Shown: positions 1 to 6,366, counted from the stretch's first letter. The stretch: DNA of 6,717 nt from Caldisericia bacterium (GCA_018054005.1 JAGPKI010000078.1:1-6717); one strand, 5' to 3'. The notes: generated by a model not told the origin, from the sequence alone. Made by a program: numbers and translations.

Positions 1-622
1 TAAAACTGCTTAGTTTGTAATATGTTTCTGGGTTTAATTGTGAATCTGTAACTACTTTCATTGCTAATATTGCATCTGTTCTATGTTTTTTTAATGTATG
101 TCCATCAAAAGATATTAATTCAGGTCTATCAAGGTGTATTTTAAATATGGATGCTAGTTTATTGGTATCTCTTTGCTCATTATCAGTTATGAATTTTAAT
201 TTTAGTTTACATGAGCTAGAGGGTATTGGTAGTGCATATCCATCTTTGTTAGTTATTGGTGTTCCATCTTTATATTTATAATAGTCATATATTATATTTC
301 CGTTTTTATCAGTAGTGGTTTTAAATAGTTTTGCTTTTTCTGTATCAGAGAGTCCTTTTGTATTAACTTTAGGAATGTATAGTTTGTTGTCTTCATCTTT
401 AATAAATAGTTGTTTATTTGCAAATAGTAATGGGTCATTTTGTCCTTGTATTAATGAGTTTTTACTTAGGATAATGGAATCGTATGTAGATATTTTTGAT
501 GGATCTATTGGTTCTGTTGAATGTACTTCTATACCTGTTACAAATGGAAGTGGTAAATCTATTATTTCTTCTTCTGTTTTAATATCTGTTTCTATATCTG
601 GTATTACTTCTGCTGTATACAT
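1..622 (-). CDS. Unrecognised hydrophilic protein, 3' end cut by window edge
   Basis: An open frame reads on the minus strand from an ATG at 622-620 through about 207 codons to the window edge without a stop. The true C-terminus is therefore missing. The product begins MYTAEVIPDIE and is rich in Lys, Thr, Asp and Asn. It shows no signal peptide and no membrane segment. Its middle part (about residues 80-140) has short charged turns alternating with aromatic or hydrophobic strands, such as IIYDYYKYKDG, suggesting a beta-rich region. I do not recognise the family. The frame is open up to the stop codon of the nucleoside phosphorylase gene upstream, but the first good start is this ATG. No Shine-Dalgarno sequence precedes it. 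The gene lies 48 bp downstream of the phosphorylase and could be co-transcribed with it if the weak terminator between them is leaky. The uninterrupted length makes a real gene likely; the function is unknown. Confidence 0.7.
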   Translation of the reverse strand, partial: MYTAEVIPDIETDIKTEEEIIDLPLPFVTGIEVHSTEPIDPSKISTYDSIILSKNSLIQGQNDPLLFANKQLFIKDEDNKLYIPKVNTKGLSDTEKAKLFKTTTDKNGNIIYDYYKYKDGTPITNKDGYALPIPSSSCKLKLKFITDNEQRDTNKLASIFKIHLDRPELISFDGHTLKKHRTDAILAMKVVTDSQLNPETYYKLSSF

Positions 623-653
623 ATGAGTATATATTAACAGATAATTAGAAAAG

Positions 654-680
654 AAAAAAAGTTTTAAAGATTACTTTAAA
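654..680 (-). terminator. Possible intrinsic terminator of the nucleoside phosphorylase gene
   Basis: Read on the minus strand, TTTAAAG and CTTTAAA (674-680 and 663-669) form a 7-bp inverted repeat around a 4-base loop. Two bases later a run of seven T follows (654-660). The phosphorylase stop codon lies in the loop. The stem is short and mostly A-T, so strength is doubtful in a genome this A+T-rich, but the position right at the gene end and the T-run fit a Rho-independent terminator. Confidence 0.4.
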
Positions 681-1486
681 TTTCTAAGTGCTTCTAATAC
701 AAGAGAAAGAGAATTTACTTTTCCTTTTATCATTTCACATGTTTTTCCATCTGCAAATACATCTGACCAGCTTTCTTGGTTTAAAGGTAGTTTATCTGAT
801 ATGTATGATATTTGAGAATAATGAATTGGGTTATCATTAAAAAAATTCTCATTTAACCATCCAGTAGTAATAGCTCCTGTTTCCATTTCCATTTCAACTA
901 TATCACAGCCTTTTTCTTTTGCTCTTAATGCATCTTCTTTACTGTAATAAAGAGTATTAACACACCATACATTTCCTAATATACTCTTTGGAAAACTCTT
1001 GGTTTTGTTACTTAGATTTGATGCACTATTTAGTAGAAGTGCATTTAAAAATGGAGAGCATACTGCTGTTTGATCTGGTGTTGCTAACAAATTTCCAAAG
1101 CCAGAATCTCTTACTGCACAGTTACATATTACAATATCTCCTATATTTAGATTTTCATTTATACTTCCTGCGCATCCAATATTTATTATATATTTTGCTC
1201 CATTGAATGCAGCTTTTACGATTTTTGTATGAAGATTAAGAGATCCTTCACTTGTAAATATGTATAGTATTTGTCTTCCATAACTAAGAAAAAGAACAGT
1301 TTCCCCATGTTTTGTAATAGTATGGTTTAATACAGTGAGGTTCGGATCACTAATTGAGGTTGATGATAATATTTCTGGCCATCTTGTACTATGTCCGAGT
1401 ATAACGACTTTGGGGTATCCTTCAATTTTTTTGTAATCTGGTCTTGTGACTGGATTAATTAATAGTGTATCTGATTTGTAAAACAT
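671..1486 (-). CDS. Divergent nucleoside phosphorylase (PNP/UDP family)
   Basis: A 271-residue protein of the nucleoside phosphorylase-I (PNP/uridine phosphorylase) fold, cytosolic enzymes that split nucleosides with phosphate into base plus ribose-1-phosphate. The family core is visible: IINIGCAGSINENLNIGDIVI (about 100-120) corresponds to the nucleoside-binding G-x-x-G segment, VEMEMETGAI (197-206) to the ribose-binding Met-Glu motif, and YISDKL (228-233) carries the probable catalytic Asp231. Length is near the family's usual 230-290. It is divergent: the N-terminal phosphate-binding GDPxR appears as GHSTR (31-35), and the usual TGxG turn reads TSEGS (78-82). Substrate choice, purine or uridine, cannot be told. 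Start: the ATG gives a sensible N-terminus, and a TATAAT box ends 5 bp upstream, suggesting a leaderless mRNA. It is probably resident metabolism rather than part of the restriction cluster, although PNP-like domains also occur in defence proteins. Confidence 0.8.
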   Translation of the reverse strand: MFYKSDTLLINPVTRPDYKKIEGYPKVVILGHSTRWPEILSSTSISDPNLTVLNHTITKHGETVLFLSYGRQILYIFTSEGSLNLHTKIVKAAFNGAKYIINIGCAGSINENLNIGDIVICNCAVRDSGFGNLLATPDQTAVCSPFLNALLLNSASNLSNKTKSFPKSILGNVWCVNTLYYSKEDALRAKEKGCDIVEMEMETGAITTGWLNENFFNDNPIHYSQISYISDKLPLNQESWSDVFADGKTCEMIKGKVNSLSLVLEALRNLK

Positions 1487-1491
1487 CTTTG

Positions 1492-1497
1492 ATTATA
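1492..1497 (-). promoter_or_regulatory. -10 box (TATAAT) of the nucleoside phosphorylase gene
   Basis: On the minus strand a perfect TATAAT is followed by only five bases and then the ATG. If used as a -10 element, transcription would start at or within a base or two of the start codon, giving a leaderless transcript. No convincing -35 is seen, and chance TATAAT is common in DNA this A+T-rich. Confidence 0.4.
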
Positions 1498-1669
1498 TCA
1501 TTATTCTTTAATATCTTAATAATCTGATATATAGTAATACATGTGGGTATATATTCCTTTATTAAAGATAAAGATTAAGAAGAGTTTGAGGAAAGAGCAA
1601 AGAAGATATAAAGAAAAGGAGGGAAGGATAAAATTATTTTAATATAACAGTAATATACTTTTAAATTGT

Positions 1670-1699
1670 TTTACTGGAGGATCTGCTTAGTGATAAAAT
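1670..1699 (+). promoter_or_regulatory. Candidate promoter of the MazG-DUF2075 operon
   Basis: TTTACT (1670-1675) and TAAAAT (1694-1699) are spaced 18 bp apart and resemble sigma-70 -35 and -10 boxes. They lie 28 bp in front of the ATG at 1728. This is the best match in the spacer between the divergent phosphorylase and MazG genes, but A+T-rich background makes it weak. Confidence 0.25.
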
Positions 1700-1727
1700 A
1701 TGAAAATTTAATTATTAATTAATTTCT

Positions 1728-2048
1728 ATGAAAAAGTTACTAAGCAAGTTGATTGAATTTAGAAAAGAGAGAAATTGGGAGCAGTTTCATACACCAGAGA
1801 ACTTGGCCAAATCAATATCTATAGAAGCTGCTGAACTATTAGAATGTTTTCAATGGAATGATAAATATGATATTGAAGATGTTAAATCTGAAATAGCAGA
1901 TGTATATACCTATTTGTTATTATTAGCACATACCTTAAATATAGATCTTGACGAAGTCTCTTTAGAGAAATTAGCTGTTACTGAGAAGAAATATCCTATT
2001 GAGAAAGCAAAAGGAAATTCAACAAAGTATACTAAGTTTAAAGATTAA
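1728..2048 (+). CDS. MazG-like nucleotide pyrophosphohydrolase (dCTPase-type)
   Basis: A 106-residue single-domain all-alpha NTP pyrophosphohydrolase of the MazG/dCTPase group, which cuts (d)NTPs to the monophosphate plus pyrophosphate with Mg2+. Visible marks are NWEQFHTPENLA (16-27), SIEAAELLECFQW (31-43) and EIADVYTYLLLLA (55-67). Metal-binding acidic residues are probably Glu36, Glu39, Glu55 and Asp58. The NWEQFHTP...EL.E.FQW pattern recalls the RS21-C6/DCTPP1 branch, known to prefer dCTP and 5-modified dCTP. The substrate here is inferred from that resemblance. It is full length for the subfamily and much shorter than two-domain E. coli MazG. No Shine-Dalgarno precedes the ATG. Its stop lies 4 bp before the start of the GIY-YIG/DUF2075 gene, so the two are almost certainly one transcript. 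It may tune or deplete nucleotide pools during stress or infection, or clean up modified dCTP. Confidence 0.88.
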   Translation: MKKLLSKLIEFRKERNWEQFHTPENLAKSISIEAAELLECFQWNDKYDIEDVKSEIADVYTYLLLLAHTLNIDLDEVSLEKLAVTEKKYPIEKAKGNSTKYTKFKD

Positions 2049-2052
2049 TTAA

Positions 2053-3621
2053 ATGTACGAAATAAAGAGGTTTGATTATCAAGGGGACAAGTTTAATTTA
2101 ATAAAAAAATACAGGTATGGAGAGAACTGGCCAATAGTATATATTCTTGAAGATGGAAAAGAGGCATATATTGGAGAAACCACTACAGCATATAAAAGGG
2201 CAGCCCAACATTATGAAAAAAGCGAGAAAGCGAAATTGAAATCGATGTATATTATTGCTGATGATGAATACAACAAGTCCGCAACATTGGATATTGAATC
2301 ATGTTTAATTAGATATATGTCTGGTGATGGAAAATATCTAATTCAAAATGGAAATTTAGGAATTCATGAGTCTAATTATTATGATAGAGAAAGGTATCTC
2401 GCGAAATTTGAAGTTATATGGAAGGAGCTGAAGAAAAAAGAAATAGTTGATAAAGATATAATTCAAATCGAAAATAGTGACCTATTTAAATACTCCCCCT
2501 ATAAAGCTTTATCTGAGGATCAATTACAAGTTGTTAATGATATTATGGTGAGTATTAAAGCTGGAAATAGAACACCACACTTAGTATCTGGTGAGCCTGG
2601 AACAGGGAAAACAATTGTTGCAACATACTTAGTAAAAGCTCTGTATACAAAAAAATGGTCTAAGAACTTAGAAATTGGACTTGTTATTCCAATGACTTCT
2701 CTTCGTAAAACAATAAAAAGAGTTTTTAGGAATGTGAAAGGGCTATCTCCTAGTATGGTAATAGGGCCTGATGATGTTGTTAAGAAAAGATATGACATTT
2801 TAATTGTTGATGAAGCACACAGATTGCGAAGAAGAGTAAATCTTACAAATTATGCAAGTTTTGACAGGATTTCGGCCTCTTTAGGCTTGGAAAAAGAAAC
2901 TGCTACACAGTTAGATTGGATTCTTCTCTCATCAAAATATCAGGTTCTTTTTTATGATAAAAATCAATCAGTAATACCAGCAGATATAAGGTATGGTTCA
3001 ATTAAAAATATTCATTTTATTGAGCATGAACTTGTATCCCAGATGAGAGTTAAAGGAGGGCAGGATTATATTGCGTATATAAGAGATATTTTAAATTGTA
3101 CAAAACCGCATCCAATTAAGTTTTATAATTATGATTTACGGTTTTTTGATAATGTAGGTCAAATGATAAGTGAAATTAAAAAGAGAGATAAAGAATATGG
3201 CTTGTCAAGAATCTTAGCAGGATATGCCTGGAAGTGGAAAACTAAAAATAATGATATTGTTGATTATGATATTGAAATAGATGGAATAAAATTAAGATGG
3301 AATAGTATTACAAAAGACTGGGTAAATTCTCCTAATGCAATAAATGAAGTTGGTTGTATCCATACTATACAGGGATATGATTTAAATTATGCGGGAGTAA
3401 TATTGGGACCTGAGATTTCTTATAATGAAAAAAGAAATACTATTGTAGTTGATAAATCAAAATATTTAGATTTTAACGGAAGAAGGGCCATATCGGATCC
3501 TGTTGAGTTAGATATATATATTAAAAATATATATAAAACACTTTTGACTAGAGGAATTCGAGGAACCTATGTGTATGTTGTTGATAAGGCTTTAAGAGAT
3601 TATATGAGGCAATATTTTTAA
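2053..3621 (+). CDS. GIY-YIG nuclease fused to DUF2075 (Schlafen-type) helicase/ATPase
   Basis: A 522-residue two-part protein. The N-terminal third (about 25-105) matches a GIY-YIG nuclease: VYIL at 29-32 as the GIY strand, YIG at 39-41, likely catalytic Arg49 in TAYKRAAQHY, and Glu82 in DIESCLIRY as the metal ligand. From about 150 on it is a DUF2075 superfamily-1-like P-loop enzyme: Walker A GEPGTGKT (180-187), Walker B ILIVDEAH (249-256), motif III-like FYDKNQSV (300-307), SQMRVKGG (329-336), HTIQGYDLNYAGVILG (437-452) and the arginine-finger-like LLTRGIRGTYVYV (497-509). All key residues appear intact, so ATP-driven DNA or RNA remodelling coupled to cleavage is likely. Substrate and biological role are not known to me. 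It follows the MazG-like gene by 4 bp and precedes vsr by 70 bp. It is cytosolic, with no membrane segments. Domain calls are strong; a defence role is inferred from context. Confidence 0.88.
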   Translation: MYEIKRFDYQGDKFNLIKKYRYGENWPIVYILEDGKEAYIGETTTAYKRAAQHYEKSEKAKLKSMYIIADDEYNKSATLDIESCLIRYMSGDGKYLIQNGNLGIHESNYYDRERYLAKFEVIWKELKKKEIVDKDIIQIENSDLFKYSPYKALSEDQLQVVNDIMVSIKAGNRTPHLVSGEPGTGKTIVATYLVKALYTKKWSKNLEIGLVIPMTSLRKTIKRVFRNVKGLSPSMVIGPDDVVKKRYDILIVDEAHRLRRRVNLTNYASFDRISASLGLEKETATQLDWILLSSKYQVLFYDKNQSVIPADIRYGSIKNIHFIEHELVSQMRVKGGQDYIAYIRDILNCTKPHPIKFYNYDLRFFDNVGQMISEIKKRDKEYGLSRILAGYAWKWKTKNNDIVDYDIEIDGIKLRWNSITKDWVNSPNAINEVGCIHTIQGYDLNYAGVILGPEISYNEKRNTIVVDKSKYLDFNGRRAISDPVELDIYIKNIYKTLLTRGIRGTYVYVVDKALRDYMRQYF

Positions 3622-3691
3622 ACCTATGATAAGAACTATAGTGAACTTAAGAAGAGAATCAAATTCCTAAAAATTTTAGTAAAAGATCAAA

Positions 3692-4117
3692 GTGGATAAT
3701 CTTTCTGTAATGAACAGAGCTAAAAACATGAGTCATATTAGAAGCAGAAATACCAAGCCAGAGGTGTTATTCAGGAAAAAGCTGTGGAGTATGAACATAC
3801 GAGGATACAGAGTAAATCCAAAGAACATATATGGACAGCCAGATATATATTTTCATAAAAGACATCTTGCTATATTCATAGACGGTTGCTTTTGGCACAA
3901 ATGTCCAAAAGATTTTATACTCCCCAAAAGTAATTTGTCGTATTGGATTCCTAAAATTGGAAGAAATGTTGAAAGAGATATAGAGGTAAATAAAGAGCTA
4001 GAAAAAATAGGCATAAAAGTGATAAGATATTGGGAACATCAAATTAGAAATAATCTTGAAGAAGTAATTAATGATTTCATACAACAATATGAAAAACAAG
4101 AAATTAAGAACAATTGA
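3692..4117 (+). CDS. vsr: Very short patch repair (Vsr) mismatch endonuclease
   Basis: A 141-residue Vsr family endonuclease that nicks 5' of the T in T:G mismatches formed when 5-methylcytosine deaminates in the partner methyltransferase's site. Marks are NMSHIRSRNTKPE (12-24) with conserved Glu24, GQPDIYF (48-54) with catalytic Asp51, DGCFWHKC (64-71) with His69 and zinc-site cysteines, and IGRNVERD (89-96). Where E. coli Vsr has His64 this protein has Asp, as in many relatives. I chose the GTG start at 3692 because it restores the usual MDxLS...NMS N-terminus; an ATG at 3710 would remove six residues, and a stop lies just upstream in frame. There is no Shine-Dalgarno. The 3' end overlaps the methyltransferase gene, so the two are probably translated from one mRNA. 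A weak TATAGT at 3637-3642 could give them a private promoter. Confidence 0.93.
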   Translation: MDNLSVMNRAKNMSHIRSRNTKPEVLFRKKLWSMNIRGYRVNPKNIYGQPDIYFHKRHLAIFIDGCFWHKCPKDFILPKSNLSYWIPKIGRNVERDIEVNKELEKIGIKVIRYWEHQIRNNLEEVINDFIQQYEKQEIKNN

Positions 4118-5042
4118 CTTATTTGCAGGAATTGGTGGCATTAGATTAGCTTTTGAAAGAGAAGGGTTTGAAACTGTATACTCTAATGACTTTGATAAAA
4201 AGTGTAAAATTACTTTTGATGGATTCTTTTCTGACCCTAAGTTAACCATTGCAGATATTAAAGAAGTGAAGCCGGAAGATATTCCGGATTTTGATGTATT
4301 ACTTGGTGGATTCCCATGTCAGGCTTTTTCAATTGCTGGCTATAGAAAGGGCTTTGAAGATAGTAAAGGTAGAGGTGATTTGTTTTTTTATATTGCAAAA
4401 ATACTTGAGAAAAAGAAACCTGTGGCTTTTCTTCTTGAAAATGTCAAAAACCTCGTAAGCCATGATGGAGGTAAAACATTTAAAATTATAATGGGAACAA
4501 TAGCTTCGTTAGGTTATAAAGCGGATTATAGAATTTACAATACATATGAATATGGGAACCTACCTCAGAATCGTGAAAGGACATATATAGTCGGATTCAA
4601 AGATTGGGAAACATTAGGAAAGTTCCAGTTTCCTAATAAAATACCCCTGACAAAATCTTTTAAGGATATTCTAGAAAAAGAAGTTGATCCAAAATATTAT
4701 TACAATGATAAACCGTTATTTGAAAGAATTAAAAATGAGGTGAAGTCAGAAAATACGATATATCAATGGAGAAGGCAGTATGTAAGAGAGAATAAAAAGG
4801 GTATTTGTCCTACATTAACAGCTAATATGGGTATGGGAGGCCATAATGTGCCAATAATCAGAGATAAAAAAGGTATAAGGAAACTTACGCCGAGAGAGTG
4901 TTTTAGATTACAAGGATTTCCAGATGATTATCCATTGCCAAAGCTTGCTGATTCAATACTTTACAAACAAATAGGAAATTCTGTCAGTGTCCCAGTTTTG
5001 CAACGATTCGCAAGGGAAATCATGAAAGTCTTATCCTCTTGA
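4089..5042 (+). CDS. DNA (cytosine-5-)-methyltransferase, Type II modification enzyme
   Basis: A 317-residue m5C methyltransferase that transfers methyl from S-adenosylmethionine to cytosine C5 in a short target, protecting host DNA from the convergent endonuclease. All main motifs are present (numbered from the ATG at 4089): I IDLFAGIGG (9-17), IV GFPCQAFS (74-81) with catalytic Cys77, VI ENV (117-119), VIII QNRER (160-164), IX RKLTPRECFRLQGFP (264-278) and X QIGNSV (294-299). The target-recognition region (about 170-240) is short, as in M.HhaI-size monospecific enzymes. Target sequence cannot be read from it. Start: I prefer 4089, giving MKNKKLRTIDLF; ATG 4071 adds six residues. Overlap with vsr is 29 or 47 bp. 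No Shine-Dalgarno. The 3' end overlaps the endonuclease gene tail by 12 bp. The enzyme looks complete and active. Confidence 0.95.
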   Translation: MKNKKLRTIDLFAGIGGIRLAFEREGFETVYSNDFDKKCKITFDGFFSDPKLTIADIKEVKPEDIPDFDVLLGGFPCQAFSIAGYRKGFEDSKGRGDLFFYIAKILEKKKPVAFLLENVKNLVSHDGGKTFKIIMGTIASLGYKADYRIYNTYEYGNLPQNRERTYIVGFKDWETLGKFQFPNKIPLTKSFKDILEKEVDPKYYYNDKPLFERIKNEVKSENTIYQWRRQYVRENKKGICPTLTANMGMGGHNVPIIRDKKGIRKLTPRECFRLQGFPDDYPLPKLADSILYKQIGNSVSVPVLQRFAREIMKVLSS

Positions 5043-6098
5043 GATTTTATCAAATATACTTATAAGTTCCTGTGTAGAATCTTTAATTACAAGTGGAAGC
5101 ATATTCTTTGTAATAACGTTCTCTTCCCAATTAGAACTTCTCTCAAACAGCTTAAATGATATCTTCACGCGTCCAGCATTAACAGGTACTCCATTAATTT
5201 TAAGTTGTTTTGGTGTCTCAAGATAAAATGTAGTTTTATTTTTCTTAACGACTTTAATCTTATCAGTTCCTGATATATGCATAGGAAGATAAACATTTCC
5301 AGCATAGCTGTATGAAAACACTTCATTCTTTACTGCGATAGTTTCAATAATATCTCCACGGACTTCAATGTTTTCTGCATTTGAAAAATATAAGGGACTT
5401 ACTTTTTTACCACACAATACAGTCCCATTTTTAAAATCATCTCTTTTGTATATTCCTAGAAGCCTATATGTTCCAATCTTTTCAGGTTTTCTATATTGGT
5501 TATGAGGAATAATCTGAGAATCTTTATCTGAGGCTATAAATTCATCCTTTGTCTGCAAGTTTTTAAAATATTTTTCAGAAAAGACTTCGTCTGCAAATAA
5601 TCTCGCTAAATAATCTTCTGAAAGATCTGATTCTATGAAAACATAATAATCATCTATCATTTGTGGTTCTCTAACACCAACTAGATACTGATCTTTTCTC
5701 ACGACCTTAACTTCTACCCTTGGCATATTGGAGATATTTTCCCATGTTCCATCTCTATATTTCACAAATGGGATAACTTTGTTTTTAACTTCAAGCCCCA
5801 GCAAGTCAGGAGCATTTTTGTCACTATCATTACCATAAAGAAAATAATCAGGAATAACTTTATATGGTTTATTCTCAAGGAGTTTATTAAAAACTATTGT
5901 TTCAGCTGATTTGTTAAACCAGCGCTCTATATACCCACCGAGTAAATCCCTTTTTGAAGAAGTTCCCTGGATATGCAGGCCATCTGACTGAAATTTCATT
6001 AATATAAAGTAGACTATTTCTCTTAAATCCTCATCTGTTATCTCAATTTCGGGATACATATTTTGTTCCATTTTCTGTTTATTTGAAAACCAGTTCAT
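5031..6098 (-). CDS. Type II restriction endonuclease (PD-(D/E)XK-like)
   Basis: A 355-residue cytosolic protein whose role is assigned mainly from context: it sits between a controller gene and a convergent cytosine methyltransferase, exactly where the endonuclease of a Type II system belongs. It should cut the same site that the methyltransferase modifies. I do not recognise the named family. A plausible PD-(D/E)XK core is APDLLG (96-101) with Asp98, then RVEVKVVRKDQY (127-138) with Glu129 and Lys131 about 30 residues later. The helix YIERWFNKSAETIVF (56-70) may supply the conserved Glu66. The C-terminal 150 residues are beta-rich and may recognise DNA. No membrane or signal segments. The ATG at 6098 lies 6 bp after the controller stop, so the two are one operon, and no Shine-Dalgarno is seen. 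Specificity is unknown. Confidence 0.82.
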   Translation of the reverse strand: MNWFSNKQKMEQNMYPEIEITDEDLREIVYFILMKFQSDGLHIQGTSSKRDLLGGYIERWFNKSAETIVFNKLLENKPYKVIPDYFLYGNDSDKNAPDLLGLEVKNKVIPFVKYRDGTWENISNMPRVEVKVVRKDQYLVGVREPQMIDDYYVFIESDLSEDYLARLFADEVFSEKYFKNLQTKDEFIASDKDSQIIPHNQYRKPEKIGTYRLLGIYKRDDFKNGTVLCGKKVSPLYFSNAENIEVRGDIIETIAVKNEVFSYSYAGNVYLPMHISGTDKIKVVKKNKTTFYLETPKQLKINGVPVNAGRVKISFKLFERSSNWEENVITKNMLPLVIKDSTQELISIFDKISRG

Positions 6099-6104
6099 AG
6101 ATCT

Positions 6105-6314
6105 CTATTTTATTAAAGAGGTTATATCTACTTTTAATGCATCGGCAATCCTTTGAAGAATTTTTATCGAAACATTCTTTTTCTTTCTCTCTAGCAAGCT
6201 GATATATGTTCTATGGAGTCCAGATAGGGAAGCAAGCTCTTCTTGAGATAGCTTCTTTTGTAATCTAAGAGTCTTAATATTTTTTGCAACTATATCAACG
6301 ATGTCATTGTTCAT
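6105..6314 (-). CDS. Xre-type controller (C) protein of the restriction-modification system
   Basis: A 69-residue protein that is almost only an Xre/Cro helix-turn-helix domain. The HTH runs through LSQEELASLSGLHRTYISLLERKKKNVS (about 22-49), with GLHRTYIS as the recognition helix. Size and sequence match controller proteins of Type II systems, which bind as dimers to C-boxes, first activating and at higher dose repressing their own operon. This delays endonuclease until methylation is complete in a new host. It precedes the endonuclease gene by 6 bp on the same strand. Upstream, at 26-52 bp from the ATG, lies a tandem C-box-like repeat, which supports the assignment. No Shine-Dalgarno is present; many C genes are leaderless or weakly translated. 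A generic phage-type repressor is the alternative, but the linkage argues against it. Confidence 0.92.
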   Translation of the reverse strand: MNNDIVDIVAKNIKTLRLQKKLSQEELASLSGLHRTYISLLERKKKNVSIKILQRIADALKVDITSLIK

Positions 6315-6323
6315 AATTATTTA

Positions 6324-6352
6324 ATTTTACACAGGATTCAGACTATTAATCT
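6324..6352 (-). promoter_or_regulatory. Candidate promoter of the controller-endonuclease operon
   Basis: On the minus strand, TAAAAT (6329-6324) stands 10 bp from the controller ATG and can serve as a -10 box. The matching -35 position 17 bp upstream (6352-6347) reads AGATTA, a poor -35, and lies inside the C-box repeat. A weak -35 overlapped by operator is what is expected for a promoter that depends on the C protein. Confidence 0.4.
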
Positions 6353-6366
6353 ACAGACTATCGTCT
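6339..6366. promoter_or_regulatory. C-box operator (tandem repeat) for the controller protein
   Basis: The octamer CAGACTAT occurs twice with a 15-bp period (6339-6346 and 6354-6361). Each copy opens an imperfect palindrome: AGACTATTAATCT (6340-6352) and AGACTATCGTCT (6355-6366). On the controller's own strand the half-sites read ATAGTCT, close to the GACT...AGTC half-sites described for C-boxes. Two adjacent palindromes match the usual OL/OR arrangement with different affinities. A further GACTATGTC lies at 6389-6397, possibly a third, outer site. Position directly upstream of the controller gene supports autoregulation. Confidence 0.68.

Noticed and set aside
315..626. Plus-strand 103-codon open frame
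   Set aside because: It lies wholly antisense to the longer minus-strand frame 1-622, has a low-complexity Ser/Val/Ile product, and has no promoter; it is a shadow of that gene.
988..1206. Plus-strand 72-codon open frame
   Set aside because: It is antisense inside the nucleoside phosphorylase, whose motifs are clear; the Leu/Tyr-rich product is typical of a shadow frame.
1614..1623. AAAAGGAGGG as a Shine-Dalgarno sequence for a gene
   Set aside because: No ATG, GTG or TTG follows within a usable distance in an open frame, and the MazG start is more than 100 bp away.
2520..2798. Minus-strand 92-codon open frame
   Set aside because: It is antisense to the Walker A region of the GIY-YIG/DUF2075 gene and has no recognisable features.
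3626..3670. 14-codon ATG frame between the helicase and vsr genes
   Set aside because: Too short, no ribosome-binding or promoter support, and no recognisable peptide.
3667..3679. Palindrome CTAAAAATTTTAG between the helicase and vsr genes, considered as a terminator
   Set aside because: The arms meet with a single central base, so no stable hairpin loop forms, and no T-run follows; it is more likely chance in A+T-rich DNA.
3998..4249. Minus-strand 83-codon open frame
   Set aside because: It is antisense across the vsr/methyltransferase junction, both of which are well supported by motifs.
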